Of a stretch of 64,000 nucleotides of DNA, positions 8,664 to 17,579 are shown in pieces (the stretch's first letter is position 1; each line of letters starts with the position of its first letter). The notes beneath the pieces are model-generated. The model was not told where the DNA came from. It did no database searches and saw only the letters and a program-made list of their open reading frames with translations. Both the position numbers and the translations under genes were made by a program. Source of the DNA: Shewanella sp. c952 (GTDB taxonomy: Bacteria > Pseudomonadota > Gammaproteobacteria > Enterobacterales > Shewanellaceae); NCBI RefSeq assembly GCF_019654975.1, contig NZ_BPEW01000020.1, forward strand, positions 27,726-91,725. Direction: 5' to 3'.

Positions 8664-8864
8664 TTGAATAAATTTAATTATCTAAGCAAATTTAAGTGGT
8701 TTACTTTATTTGTGTTCATTTTGCTAATGACCTTAGTTTTGTCATTTATAACCAGCGAAATTTTTAGCCTATTAATCTTTATTATAGGAGGTACCATCAT
8801 TATCTTTTTGTCTTTTTATGCTGACAATAATAGATGGGAATGGCCTCCTCGGTGGAAGAAGTAA
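8664..8864 (+). CDS. Small two-helix membrane protein, 66 aa, TTG start
   Basis: A short protein with two hydrophobic segments (about residues 12-30 and 35-52) and a basic, Trp-rich C-terminus (RWEWPPRWKK). The start is a TTG at 8664 preceded by GGAGG with 6 bases spacing. The nearby ATG at 8659 is closed at once by a stop, so TTG decides the frame. A strong terminator follows. Family and function not recognised. Confidence 0.6.
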   Translation: MNKFNYLSKFKWFTLFVFILLMTLVLSFITSEIFSLLIFIIGGTIIIFLSFYADNNRWEWPPRWKK

Positions 8865-8884
8865 ACAAGCTGTAAATTTGACTT

Positions 8885-8910
8885 AAAGCCCCTTGTGGGG
8901 CTTTATTTTT
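8885..8910 (+). terminator. Rho-independent terminator
   Basis: AAAGCCCC-TTGT-GGGGCTTT followed by ATTTTT, directly after the 66-residue membrane protein gene. Confidence 0.85.
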
Positions 8911-9111
8911 TGGCTACTTTTAAGCTAACTCCGAGTTGAAGCAGCTGCTTCTAATCCTTTCTCATTATAAGGTCTTGATTGGCAGTTTTATGTTTATATT
9001 ATCTAAATAAACTCTGCGGAATAGTCAGCCAATTTACTTTGGATCTGATGCTGGCCTCGTTCGGAATGCCTACCGAAAGTGATTGAGTTTTGTGTTTATT
9101 ACCGCTGACAA

Positions 9112-11148
9112 TTATGGCGTGACGATATTAAATACCCCTTTGGGTTTATCTAGTTTGGAGAAGAAACTGGCTAAATCAATCTTACTACCCTCAATTTCTA
9201 ACTCATCTGAGAACAACACATCTTTTACGCCAGCATTACCAATAATCAGGTCGATAAACAGTTCGTGACTGATATTAAGCGTGGCATTAGCGGTAGAAGA
9301 TTTAGGGGCGAGCTTATGGTGCAGCACAGCATTTTTCAGTGTTAGCACATAGTTGTTATCAAGGTCGGTAAAGTAGATATTAAGCTCAAACTCCTCACCA
9401 AACGCCTCAGGACCAATCACTCTCGATGCCATTGACTGCATAAAATTCTCGACTGGCGATCGCAGTAAGATCTGTTTCATTGACGCGAGATCGATTCCTT
9501 TCTCTGGTGCTCCGTGACGTAGCTCGAATGCCGCGCTCAGGTACACGTCACGCCAAGGTGCTGACTCAGCTTGATATCCAAGTTGGTCATAGCTTGAAGC
9601 CAACAACTCTTTAGCGTATCTGTTGCTATCATCTGCCACTACAAGGTGGTTGATGAGCTCTGCCGCCCAGCGATATTCGCCGTCTGCTATGGCGATTTCA
9701 GTCTGCTTGATAATATTGTCTGCGCCGCCCATTAAGGCGACATACTTTTCTGCTGAGTCGACTGCTGGTAGCGGATCTAAGTGAACAGGGTTGGCGTCGT
9801 ACCAACCTAAATAAGCTTGATAAACTGCTTTCGCATTGTGTTTAGCGGTGCCGTAATAACCGCGACTAGAGAAAGTATTTGCCAGCACCGGCGGCATCTC
9901 AATCGCTTCGGCTATCTCTGCTGGAGTAAGCCCAGCATTAAGCATGCGCACAGACTGGTCGTGAATATATTTATAGGTATCGCGCTGAGTTTCTAAAAAG
10001 TGATTGATTGGCTCTTGCCCCCAAATGGGCCAGTGGTGACTACCAAAATACACTTTGGTATCGCGTTGGGCATTGAGCGCTTTATCAATCGAGTTGCTCC
10101 ATGTTAGCGCATCGCGAACCTTTGCTCCGCGCAAAGTATACAAGTTGTGCATGTTTTTAGAGACCAGTTCTGCGCCGCAATAAGCCTGTTGCTCAGGTAG
10201 GTAAAAAGTAAACTCCGCTGGCGCCTCACTGCCAGAGACTATTTGAAACTCAAATGGCACGCCATCGATGAGCTGTGCTGAGTCATGCTCAATAACAGTA
10301 GTGGGGCTTAGAATTCCAAACTGACCAAAAGCGGGCTCTTTACCTAAACCGGAACCAATATGTCCCCTTACTGAGCGAGGAAGTTGTTTGCCATACATGT
10401 ACATAGCGCGGCGACTCATTGCGGTGCCAGCCATTACATTTTCGCTGGTGGCTTCATGCATAAAGCCAGCGGGTGCGATTATGTCTATCTCATCCAGGGA
10501 GCGATTTTTTGGGGTATTATTTTCAAGTAAGCCTAGCGCGCCGCCAAAGTGATCCATGTGGCTATGGGTAAATAAAATGGCGCTAATCGGTCGCTGTCCT
10601 AGTTGTTGGTTAAGAAACTCAAATGCAGTTTTGGCTGTTTCAGCGGTGGTTAGTGGGTCAACCACTATCCAGCCTGTTTTGCCTGCAATCACTGTCATAT
10701 TGGCTAAATCAAAGCCTCGCAGTTGGTAAACGCCTTCGGTGACTTTAAATAGGCCATCAATGTTGTTTAATGTTGCTTGGCGCCAAAGGCTTGGGTTGAC
10801 GCTGTTTGGGGCTTCTCCAGTAATGAAGTCATATCCAGGTCTATCCCAAATTATCTTTCCCTGCGGGTCAGTAACAACCAATTTTGGCATTTTGGCAATG
10901 AAGCCGCGTTTAGCGTCTTTAAAGTCCTGGGTGTCGCTAAAGGGAAGCTTTTCTAACAGCGCTTTATTTGCATCGATGGTGTGGCTACTTGCCGCGGTAA
11001 AGCCATCATCATCAGCGCCGCCTTTATCTATATTAGCTTGATTTGGTTGGCATCCTGTTAACAGTATTACGGCTAAACTTCCAGCCAACAACGGCAAAGA
11101 TATGCCAGAGGTGAAGAGGTAAAAACATCGTGAAGAATGACTTGGCAT
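9112..11148 (-). CDS. Alkylsulfatase, metallo-beta-lactamase fold lipoprotein
   Basis: A 678-residue protein of the SdsA1/BDS1 type, which hydrolyses primary or secondary alkyl sulfate esters to alcohol and sulfate. The zinc site is THSHMDHFGG (HxHxDH), with further ligands around YCGAELVSKNMHNLY and the GSHHWPIWG segment. The usual dimerisation and C-terminal SCP2-like lipid-binding domains follow. The N-terminus carries a lipobox (LLTGC, Cys33), so the enzyme should be an envelope lipoprotein rather than freely secreted. An AraC-type regulator lies just upstream on the same strand, 101 bp away. Confidence 0.9.
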   Translation of the reverse strand: MPSHSSRCFYLFTSGISLPLLAGSLAVILLTGCQPNQANIDKGGADDDGFTAASSHTIDANKALLEKLPFSDTQDFKDAKRGFIAKMPKLVVTDPQGKIIWDRPGYDFITGEAPNSVNPSLWRQATLNNIDGLFKVTEGVYQLRGFDLANMTVIAGKTGWIVVDPLTTAETAKTAFEFLNQQLGQRPISAILFTHSHMDHFGGALGLLENNTPKNRSLDEIDIIAPAGFMHEATSENVMAGTAMSRRAMYMYGKQLPRSVRGHIGSGLGKEPAFGQFGILSPTTVIEHDSAQLIDGVPFEFQIVSGSEAPAEFTFYLPEQQAYCGAELVSKNMHNLYTLRGAKVRDALTWSNSIDKALNAQRDTKVYFGSHHWPIWGQEPINHFLETQRDTYKYIHDQSVRMLNAGLTPAEIAEAIEMPPVLANTFSSRGYYGTAKHNAKAVYQAYLGWYDANPVHLDPLPAVDSAEKYVALMGGADNIIKQTEIAIADGEYRWAAELINHLVVADDSNRYAKELLASSYDQLGYQAESAPWRDVYLSAAFELRHGAPEKGIDLASMKQILLRSPVENFMQSMASRVIGPEAFGEEFELNIYFTDLDNNYVLTLKNAVLHHKLAPKSSTANATLNISHELFIDLIIGNAGVKDVLFSDELEIEGSKIDLASFFSKLDKPKGVFNIVTP

Positions 11149-11249
11149 AATGACTCACAGGCTAGGGAATTAACAATTAACCGTAAGTTATTACAAGTTG
11201 GCAACTAGTTAGTTATCATTTCTCGCCAATTTGGCTTATGAATTTGAAA

Positions 11250-12263
11250 TTATCCTCTGGATTGTAGGCGATAATTTAGCGGACTAAGGCCGTTCCACTG
11301 GCTAAAGGAGCGGCTAAAATTACTGACACTGCTATAACCTAAGGTGTCAGATAATATGCTAACGGGCATTTGAGTATTGACTAGGTAATGATGGGCTAAC
11401 TCTTGACGTTTTAACTTCAACAAAGTTCTAAACCCAGTCCCTTCAATTTTGAGGTAACGGCTTAAACTGCGCTCACTGATGTTGTACATTTGCGCAATTT
11501 TTAGGGCGGTTGGCTCGCCATTAACCAATAGTGCATGGATCCCTTGGCTGGTTTTCTCTTGCCAGTTTAGCGCATGCATCTTATTAAGATACTGCCTAAC
11601 AACTTGTTCATTGTGTTGTGCTAAGTGGCGATTTTTACTGATGACGGTTTGCTCAAGCATGGTGCGGTCCATCCACATACAGTTACTTTCTGCAGCCATA
11701 GTCACCGGACAGCCAAACATATCTAACCAAGCTTGCTGTGACTTAGGTGCAGCTCTGAGCAGGTCAATTTTACGGACAAAGTGGCTATGACCAATCATCT
11801 GTTTACCGTGCAACATCAAGCTTGCGAAAAAGGCATCAATCGCTAGCTCGCTGATTTCAACACCATTCAGTGGAATTATTGTAAACCCTAGTAACTGCGG
11901 GGTACGTTGTAAGCTAATCACCGCTGAATTACTCACTAGAGCAGCATAGTCGGGCAAGGTCTCAAAGGCTTGGGCGAGGGTATCACTGCTTAGCATTAGT
12001 GCGCCAAGGGCGCGAAAGTTTATTGGGTAAGCATATTGGCCGACGGTAAGCCCAAAAGCCGCAGAGCCAGACGCTTGCTCTGCCGCCTGCCAAAGCAAAG
12101 TCATTTTATCAATTGCCACCCGTGAGTCGGGTTCGGCTTCTAGCAGTGATAGAGATAACCCTGCTCGTTTAAATAATGCATCAGCGTCTATATTACTTGC
12201 ACTGAGAGCCCGGGCAATCGCTAACGACCAAGCGGCAATTGTGCTGTATTTTGCGGTTGTCAT
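11250..12263 (-). CDS. AraC family transcriptional regulator
   Basis: A 337-residue regulator. Residues about 15-200 form the Arabinose_bd-type sensor domain (YPINFRALGALMLSSDTLAQAFE), and the C-terminal 90 residues carry two helix-turn-helix motifs (ALKIAQMYNISERSLSRYLK and ILSDTLGYSSVSNFSRSFSQWNGLSP). This layout is that of OruR/ArgR-like AraC proteins. It lies directly upstream of the alkylsulfatase gene in the same orientation and probably controls it. No operator repeat was recognised in the 101-bp gap. Confidence 0.88.
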   Translation of the reverse strand: MTTAKYSTIAAWSLAIARALSASNIDADALFKRAGLSLSLLEAEPDSRVAIDKMTLLWQAAEQASGSAAFGLTVGQYAYPINFRALGALMLSSDTLAQAFETLPDYAALVSNSAVISLQRTPQLLGFTIIPLNGVEISELAIDAFFASLMLHGKQMIGHSHFVRKIDLLRAAPKSQQAWLDMFGCPVTMAAESNCMWMDRTMLEQTVISKNRHLAQHNEQVVRQYLNKMHALNWQEKTSQGIHALLVNGEPTALKIAQMYNISERSLSRYLKIEGTGFRTLLKLKRQELAHHYLVNTQMPVSILSDTLGYSSVSNFSRSFSQWNGLSPLNYRLQSRG

Positions 12264-12414
12264 AGCTCATGCCCTTTAATGGTTAGCCGATGTTATGTCT
12301 TAATCTGTATGGTGATTGTAGCGTTAAAATCTATAAAATTGATATGGTTATAATTCATTCGCTTAGGTAGTCTGGGTGGTGGTAATGGCATAAAAATGGA
12401 AAGGTATAGGTGTT

Positions 12415-12927
12415 ATGGCTATAAGGCAGTTAACAGAGCAAGATTGGCGCGAATATAAGCGTTTACGCTTGGCATCTTTACAAGATGCCCCCGACTCATT
12501 TGGATCGACTTTTGAAAAAGAGCAGCTGTTCAGTGAAGCGACATGGCGTGCACGTTTAACGCCAGCAGCAGTTACTGCGCAGTTGCCATTAATTGCATCT
12601 GTAGATGGCACTGCGGTTGGCTTGGCATTTGGTGTACTGCATAACAGTGGTGATAGCTGCGCTCATGTATATCAAATGTGGGTAGCTAACAGTGCTCGCG
12701 GTCGAGGCATTGGTAAGCTGTTGCTGCAAAAAATACTTGATTGGGCTGCACATTTGAATATTGATGAGGTGAACTTGCTGGTGACGGTTGATAACGTTGC
12801 GGCTATCACGCTTTACCAAAGGTTAGGTTTTCAAGCCCGGCCAGAACTTGAACCACTTAGAGATGGTTCAAAGATCATGGTGCAGGCGATGGTCTATAAA
12901 GTTGGGCCGTTAATCCCTAGTGACTAG
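12415..12927 (+). CDS. GNAT family N-acetyltransferase
   Basis: A 170-residue single-domain acetyltransferase. The acetyl-CoA loop is visible as ARGRGIGKLLLQK, preceded by the VYQMWV strand and followed by NVAAITLYQRLGF. The substrate cannot be told. The last 4 bases overlap the convergent TetR gene. The start ATG at 12415 opens directly into the typical IRQLTEQDW N-terminus. Confidence 0.85.
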   Translation: MAIRQLTEQDWREYKRLRLASLQDAPDSFGSTFEKEQLFSEATWRARLTPAAVTAQLPLIASVDGTAVGLAFGVLHNSGDSCAHVYQMWVANSARGRGIGKLLLQKILDWAAHLNIDEVNLLVTVDNVAAITLYQRLGFQARPELEPLRDGSKIMVQAMVYKVGPLIPSD

Positions 12928-13508
12928 AAAGGGTAGTGGTTAAAGATATCGTCTATCATTTCAGCTAATGGCGCGTCTCCATCGCAGGTTCTGCTGTATG
13001 TGCGCAGACCTGAGATCTGGATCTGAATATGGCAAGCTAACTTCTTAGCATCTTTATCTTTGCAAATGTCACCTAGATCTTGGGCTTCTATAATGAGTTT
13101 TTCAAACTCATGTTCCATCGCTTTCAATGAGTCTTTTGCAGCTTGTAATAGCTCCTGCTGCTCATTGGTTAGTTCAGCAATGGTTTTAGCTAGCATGCAC
13201 AAAGGGCTTGGCGCGCAAGCTCGCTGTTCAATAATCATTCTTTTCATAAAGGCTTTTAGCGCCTCAATTGGCGAGCTAGCCTCTGCACGAGATTGCGCGA
13301 GTTGTTCGATACCAGCTTGGGTATAACTTGCTAAAGCTTCCTTAAATAATCCCTCTTTACTACCGAAAGTCGCGTAAATACTGCCGGGCCGCATATCGAT
13401 GACATCCTGTAAATTACGCATAGAAGTAGCATGAAAACCTTTCTCCCAATACAAGTCTTTTGCTTTTTCAACAACCTGTTCTCGATTGAATTTTGCATTC
13501 TTTGCCAT
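12924..13508 (-). CDS. TetR family transcriptional repressor
   Basis: A 194-residue regulator with an N-terminal TetR helix-turn-helix (EQVVEKAKDLYWEKGFHATSMRNLQ... SIYATFGSKEGLFKEAL) and a C-terminal ligand-binding domain with several Cys residues (CAPSPLCM). It is divergent from an AhpD-like gene. Two nearly identical palindromes lie in the intergenic region, which fits repression of both itself and the AhpD-like gene. Confidence 0.88.
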   Translation of the reverse strand: MAKNAKFNREQVVEKAKDLYWEKGFHATSMRNLQDVIDMRPGSIYATFGSKEGLFKEALASYTQAGIEQLAQSRAEASSPIEALKAFMKRMIIEQRACAPSPLCMLAKTIAELTNEQQELLQAAKDSLKAMEHEFEKLIIEAQDLGDICKDKDAKKLACHIQIQISGLRTYSRTCDGDAPLAEMIDDIFNHYPF

Positions 13509-13532
13509 ATAGCCATCACACCAATAAAAAGT

Positions 13533-13571
13533 TTGAACGATTGTTCAATTTTAACTTGAACGATCGTTCAA
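13533..13571. promoter_or_regulatory. Double TetR operator
   Basis: TTGAACGATTGTTCAA (13533-13548) and TTGAACGATCGTTCAA (13556-13571) are two 16-bp palindromes, the second perfect. Their starts are 23 bp apart, about two helical turns. They lie between the divergent TetR and AhpD-like genes and are the likely repressor sites. Confidence 0.8.
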
Positions 13572-13685
13572 AGCTAGTTATATTGTTTTTAAAGAAAGCG
13601 ATGTTGTTTTTTAATCGAGTAATCAGAGTGACGTAGTTGCTCTTGAATTAGTGAATCAAGTAATACTAACTTTAGGAATATCCTC

Positions 13686-14228
13686 ATGAATGACTTTAAA
13701 TTTCATACCGTTGAATCTGCACCAGCCGAGAGTAAAGCTATTTTAGAAGGCGCTGAGAAACAGATGGGAAGAATACCCGGCTTATATTCAGTGATGGCTG
13801 AGTCACCCAATATTTTGCAAGCGTATACGCAGCTGCACCAGCAATTCACCAGTTCGTCTTTTGATGCTGAAGAGCTCACCGTTGTATGGCAAACCATTAA
13901 CGTAGAACATGAATGCCATTATTGTGTTCCTGCTCATACCGGTATTGCGCACTCAATGAAAGTGGACCCCGCTTTAACTGAGGCGTTGCGTAATCGTCAA
14001 CCAATGCCAACAGCTAAGCTGCAGGCACTACAAGACTTAACGCTGAGTATGGTACGTAATAGAGGCAATGTTGAGCCCGCAGAGTTAGAGGCATTTTACG
14101 CGGCAGGTTACGAACAAAAGCAGGTGCTAGAGATAATCCTAGGCTTATCGCAAAAAGTGATCAGCAACTACGTTAATCATGTAGCCAAGACTCCGGTAGA
14201 CAAAATGTTCGAGCAGTTTGCTTGGTAG
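13686..14228 (+). CDS. Carboxymuconolactone decarboxylase/AhpD-like protein
   Basis: A 180-residue protein with the AhpD-type active site: a Glu and His before the CxxC pair (EHECHYCVPAHTGIAH). Members act as alkylhydroperoxide-linked disulfide reductases or decarboxylases; the CxxC form suggests a redox function. It is divergent from a TetR gene and controlled through the paired palindromes in between. A terminator follows. Confidence 0.85.
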   Translation: MNDFKFHTVESAPAESKAILEGAEKQMGRIPGLYSVMAESPNILQAYTQLHQQFTSSSFDAEELTVVWQTINVEHECHYCVPAHTGIAHSMKVDPALTEALRNRQPMPTAKLQALQDLTLSMVRNRGNVEPAELEAFYAAGYEQKQVLEIILGLSQKVISNYVNHVAKTPVDKMFEQFAW

Positions 14229-14262
14229 CGGATAGTGGCATAAACAATGTGAGTCAACAGAC

Positions 14263-14293
14263 AAAGCCTGTAGAGAAATCTGCGGGCTTTTCT
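14263..14293 (+). terminator. Rho-independent terminator
   Basis: AAAGCCTGTAGA-GAAA-TCTGCGGGCTTTT forms a stem with one G-U pair and ends in a short T run, 35 bp after the AhpD-like gene. Confidence 0.7.
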
Positions 14294-14426
14294 GGTTATT
14301 AGCCAGAGGGGTAATATAGATAGTTTATTTACAACAGTATGTTACAGGTGCTAGCTTATAGTACAAATAAAAAGCACTATGAAAGCGCCTTGCTGTATCT
14401 AGCATGGTAAGCCATGAGAAACCATT

Positions 14427-14843
14427 ATGAAAATCGAGGTATTACATTGTGAAGACCGCAGCGTATTTGACGCATTAGTTGCCGGTCTTCGCCAGCATAG
14501 AAATGAAAAAATCGGTGATGAGGACACTCAGCCATTGTCCGTTGTCGCCAGAGATGACGCCGGAAAGATTATTGGCGGAGTTACCGGCCGCAGTATTTAC
14601 AAAAACTTTCTCATTGAAGTGGTGTGGGTCGATAAAGCGGCCCGTGGCAGCGGTCTTGGACGTCAGTTAATGCTACAGGCAGAAGAGCAGGCTAAGCAAA
14701 GAGGTTGCCTTGCGGCTCAACTTGATACTTTGTCTTTTCAAGCACCGCAGTTTTATCAAAAGCTAGGTTTTGAAGTTGTAGGAACTGTGCCAGAGTTTGC
14801 TGGCAGTCCAGCACGTTATTTTATGCTAAAACGATATGAATAG
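14427..14843 (+). CDS. GNAT family N-acetyltransferase
   Basis: A 138-residue acetyltransferase with the CoA-binding loop AARGSGLGRQLMLQAEEQA and the terminal FQAPQFYQKLGFEVVG segment. It resembles small GNATs annotated as acetyltransferases of unknown substrate. It stands alone, with no obvious operon partners. Confidence 0.85.
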   Translation: MKIEVLHCEDRSVFDALVAGLRQHRNEKIGDEDTQPLSVVARDDAGKIIGGVTGRSIYKNFLIEVVWVDKAARGSGLGRQLMLQAEEQAKQRGCLAAQLDTLSFQAPQFYQKLGFEVVGTVPEFAGSPARYFMLKRYE

Positions 14844-15240
14844 CTGGTCAGGTTAAGCTATTTAGATGGTATTTTTCAGCTTTATTTTGAGCAAGCTAAC
14901 AGAGGCTTGGTAGCAAATTGAATCTTCCTGTTAGCTTAATCATTAGTTTTATACTGCAGTACTAAATCAATCGCTAGACTCATCCCCCAGCTATCTAGCT
15001 GCAATGATATTGATCTTTAAATACATAAAATCAATATCTTAATCTTACTTTGTACTTTCTGTGAGTTTACCAACTCCAGCAAAAAGCATTGCCATTTCTT
15101 GATTTTACAAAAAAAAAGACTAGACCGATCGGTTTGGGGTGGTTACTATGTAACCAAATTAATGGCTGAGAGCGACTCTATGGCCGTTTTAATCGGCTTT
15201 AAGCCTTTATTTATAAACGATGACTAGCAGGAGTAACTTT
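14844..15240. other. Intergenic region with operator, no gene
   Basis: About 400 bp. The only clear element is a TetR-type operator near 15121-15135 followed by a spacer to the 147-residue membrane protein gene. A run of A residues just before the operator may be part of the promoter. No further gene seen. Confidence 0.5.
15121..15135 (+). promoter_or_regulatory. TetR-type operator, site 1 of 3
   Basis: TAGACCGATCGGTTT contains the perfect palindrome ACCGATCGGT. Near-identical sequences occur upstream of the alcohol dehydrogenase (15844-15858) and the TetR gene (21763-21779). It lies about 105 bp upstream of the membrane protein gene at the head of the cassette. Confidence 0.75.
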
Positions 15241-15684
15241 ATGTTAGAACGATTTTTTGAAAAGACGATGACCGCTTACTTATTGGTAACAGGGTTTTTG
15301 ACCGCAACAGCCTTCTCTACCTTTTTAGCTCCAGAATGGAGCATGCAGAATCTGTTTGCTTATGACGAATCCATGATGGTAAATAAGCAATACTTACAAG
15401 CAACCTATCAGCACTGGGGAGTGATGGTTGGATCTATCGGTGTACTGCTGATGTTTTCTGCTAAGTATAAGCAACTTCGCACCTCAACCATGATCTATAG
15501 TGCATTCGAGAAGTCTTTGTTTGTAGGATTGTTTTTATACAATGTATTTATTAATCAATATGAATGGTTTTATGGCTGGAGTGGTGTATTTGCCCTAGAT
15601 GCTTTTGTGACCCTCTATTCATTAGTTTATGTTTACTACTATATCAATCGTGACAAATCTAAAGTTGCAGCCCATTTACGTTAA
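15241..15684 (+). CDS. Hypothetical membrane protein, four predicted helices
   Basis: A 147-residue protein with about four transmembrane segments and no recognised domain. The ATG at 15241 has AGGAG with 7 bases spacing, so it is preferred over an ATG 21 bases upstream that lacks a binding site. It carries an upstream TetR-type operator, is followed by its own terminator, and is probably co-regulated with the alcohol dehydrogenase/sulfatase genes that follow. A transport or membrane-sensor role is possible but not shown by the sequence. Confidence 0.65.
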   Translation: MLERFFEKTMTAYLLVTGFLTATAFSTFLAPEWSMQNLFAYDESMMVNKQYLQATYQHWGVMVGSIGVLLMFSAKYKQLRTSTMIYSAFEKSLFVGLFLYNVFINQYEWFYGWSGVFALDAFVTLYSLVYVYYYINRDKSKVAAHLR

Positions 15685-15715
15685 TCATTAATAACTGAGT
15701 TAACCCCGTTTAGAT

Positions 15716-15753
15716 AAAAAGCCCATAGGATTCTCCCTATGGGCTTTTTACTT
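15716..15753 (+). terminator. Strong rho-independent terminator
   Basis: AAAAAGCCCATAGG and CCTATGGGCTTTTT form a 14-bp stem with a 6-base loop and a T run. It separates the membrane protein gene from the alcohol dehydrogenase gene. Confidence 0.88.
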
Positions 15754-15843
15754 TTAACATTGCAGCTTGAGTTGCTATTGAATCCCCCCAGCAAAGATGA
15801 TCAAAATTTAATCTTATTTTTGATGTTAATTTACCTACTTGTG

Positions 15844-15858
15844 TAGACCGGTCGGTTT
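15844..15858 (+). promoter_or_regulatory. TetR-type operator, site 2 of 3
   Basis: TAGACCGGTCGGTTT differs from site 1 at two bases. It lies 44 bp upstream of the alcohol dehydrogenase start codon, in a typical promoter position. Confidence 0.78.
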
Positions 15859-15902
15859 GCTGGTGTTAAAGTTTAACCATATTCACATATGAGGCAGACA
15901 TC

Positions 15903-17084
15903 ATGGCAACGACAAACTTTAGCTTTAATCTTAAAACTATCATTCATGCACAGGAAAGTGGCATTAACGACCTGCCTGCACTTTTTAGCCGTTTAGGTGC
16001 AAAGCGAATCGTACTATTCACCGATAACGGATTAGCATCTTTAGGCTTTGTGGCAAAGTTTGAAGCTATTTTTGCAAATCAGACCGATGTCGGCATTGCA
16101 GGGATTTTCGCCGATATAGAGCCAGATGCTGGTTGCGACAATATCAATGCTGCAATTGAATTTACTCGTAGTGTTAATGCTGATGCGATTTTGTCTGTTG
16201 GTGGTGGTAGCGTTATTGATGCATCCAAGGGGGTGAAGTATGCGATGCATAAAGGGCTTGATGATATTCGAACTGTGATAGCGGGTGGCGGTCATATGGA
16301 TGTCTGGCCTAACAATCGCAATATTACAGTGCCTCATATTGCGGTGCCAACGACAGCTGGAACGGGGGCTGAGGCATCACCTATTGCTGTATTTTTTAAT
16401 GAGCAGGAAAAAATTAAAGCCAGCCTAGTCGCATCTGGTCTTGAAGCAGATATCGCCGTACTCGATCCTGTGCTGACTACCAAGCTGCCAGCAGCTTTAA
16501 CTCGTTCAACAGCAATGGATGCACTGACACATGCTATAGAAGCCGTAGTTTCTCCATTAAGTAACCCCTTTACCGACGCATATAGCATACAAGCAATTAA
16601 GTTGATTACTCATAACCTACCTATCGTGCTTGGACAGCCGGAAAACCTAACGGCTAGAGCTGAGCTTTTACAGGCCAGTACAATGGCTATCTCAGCTTTT
16701 TATTCATCATTGGGCGGCATTCCTATCCACAACTGTGCTCACGCATTTGGTGCGATTTGCCATATTCCACACGGCGATGCCAATACAGTGCTTATGCCAA
16801 TTGTGATTGAAGCGCTGCCAGAGTTCTATTTAGCAAACGCTAAGAAACTTCAGGCAGCTCTCTCATTGCAGGTATCTGACACTGATGAATCTGCTTTAGC
16901 TGCAGTTATCGACTTTCTAAAATCTCTGCAGCAAACAACTGCAGCAATGACAAGCTTTGCTGATTGGACGATTGATGCTGTTGCACAAGCAGAGATTGTT
17001 GATGCGATCCGTAAAGATATCTGCTTTCAGTTTTACCCTATTACTGACGCTAAGATTGAGCAAATCATTACTGCCGCAATATAG
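15903..17084 (+). CDS. Iron-containing alcohol dehydrogenase
   Basis: A 393-residue group III (Fe) alcohol dehydrogenase, oxidising primary alcohols or reducing aldehydes with NAD(P). The dinucleotide motif is SVGGGSVIDASKG. Metal ligands fall in MDALTHAIEAVVS, NCAHAFG and HIPHGDANTVLM. AVPTTAGTGAEAS is the other family signature. It is the first gene of a likely operon with a Sel1 protein, a sulfatase and its maturase, so the substrate may be an alcohol set free by the sulfatase; this is inference. Confidence 0.9.
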   Translation: MATTNFSFNLKTIIHAQESGINDLPALFSRLGAKRIVLFTDNGLASLGFVAKFEAIFANQTDVGIAGIFADIEPDAGCDNINAAIEFTRSVNADAILSVGGGSVIDASKGVKYAMHKGLDDIRTVIAGGGHMDVWPNNRNITVPHIAVPTTAGTGAEASPIAVFFNEQEKIKASLVASGLEADIAVLDPVLTTKLPAALTRSTAMDALTHAIEAVVSPLSNPFTDAYSIQAIKLITHNLPIVLGQPENLTARAELLQASTMAISAFYSSLGGIPIHNCAHAFGAICHIPHGDANTVLMPIVIEALPEFYLANAKKLQAALSLQVSDTDESALAAVIDFLKSLQQTTAAMTSFADWTIDAVAQAEIVDAIRKDICFQFYPITDAKIEQIITAAI

Positions 17085-17122
17085 ATAAACCGAGAACTTT
17101 TCAATTTTATGCGGAGTAAATG

Positions 17123-17527
17123 ATGGCGAATTCCAATATCAAAATGGCAGTCAGCGCAGCATTGTTACTGAGTTCATCACTTGCTGTGAGTGCTAGCCAG
17201 ATGGATCCACAGAAGCGGTATTCATCATTTGCGGATAGCCATCAAAATGCACTGCTAGGCGACCCGAAAGCTCAAGTAGCTATTGCGCAGATGTACTTAA
17301 AAGGAGATGTAATTACAAAGGATGCAAAGCAAGGTGCGCAATGGCTGCAAGTTGCAGCTGACAACGGCGATGCCGAAGCACAAGTACAACTCGCACTGCT
17401 GTATGCCAGTGGAACTGGCGTATATAGAGACAAAGCACTTGCTGTTGCTTGGTTAGGAAAAGCAGCCAAGCAGAATAATTCACATGCCCTCGACTTATTA
17501 CATTGGATGTCACAAGCGGCGCACTAA
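17123..17527 (+). CDS. Exported Sel1-repeat protein
   Basis: A 134-residue protein with a Sec signal peptide (ending about LAVSAS) and two to three Sel1-like repeats (DPKAQVAIAQMYLKGDVITKD and DAEAQVQLALLYASGTGV). Sel1 proteins usually act as protein-binding scaffolds. Of two adjacent ATG codons, 17123 is preferred because GGAG lies 6 bases upstream. It sits between the alcohol dehydrogenase and sulfatase genes and could be a periplasmic accessory to the latter. Confidence 0.75.
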   Translation: MANSNIKMAVSAALLLSSSLAVSASQMDPQKRYSSFADSHQNALLGDPKAQVAIAQMYLKGDVITKDAKQGAQWLQVAADNGDAEAQVQLALLYASGTGVYRDKALAVAWLGKAAKQNNSHALDLLHWMSQAAH

Positions 17528-17579
17528 TTATCGACGACTAAATACTGTAATAACTTTAGTTTTACTGAGAGGTAATCGT

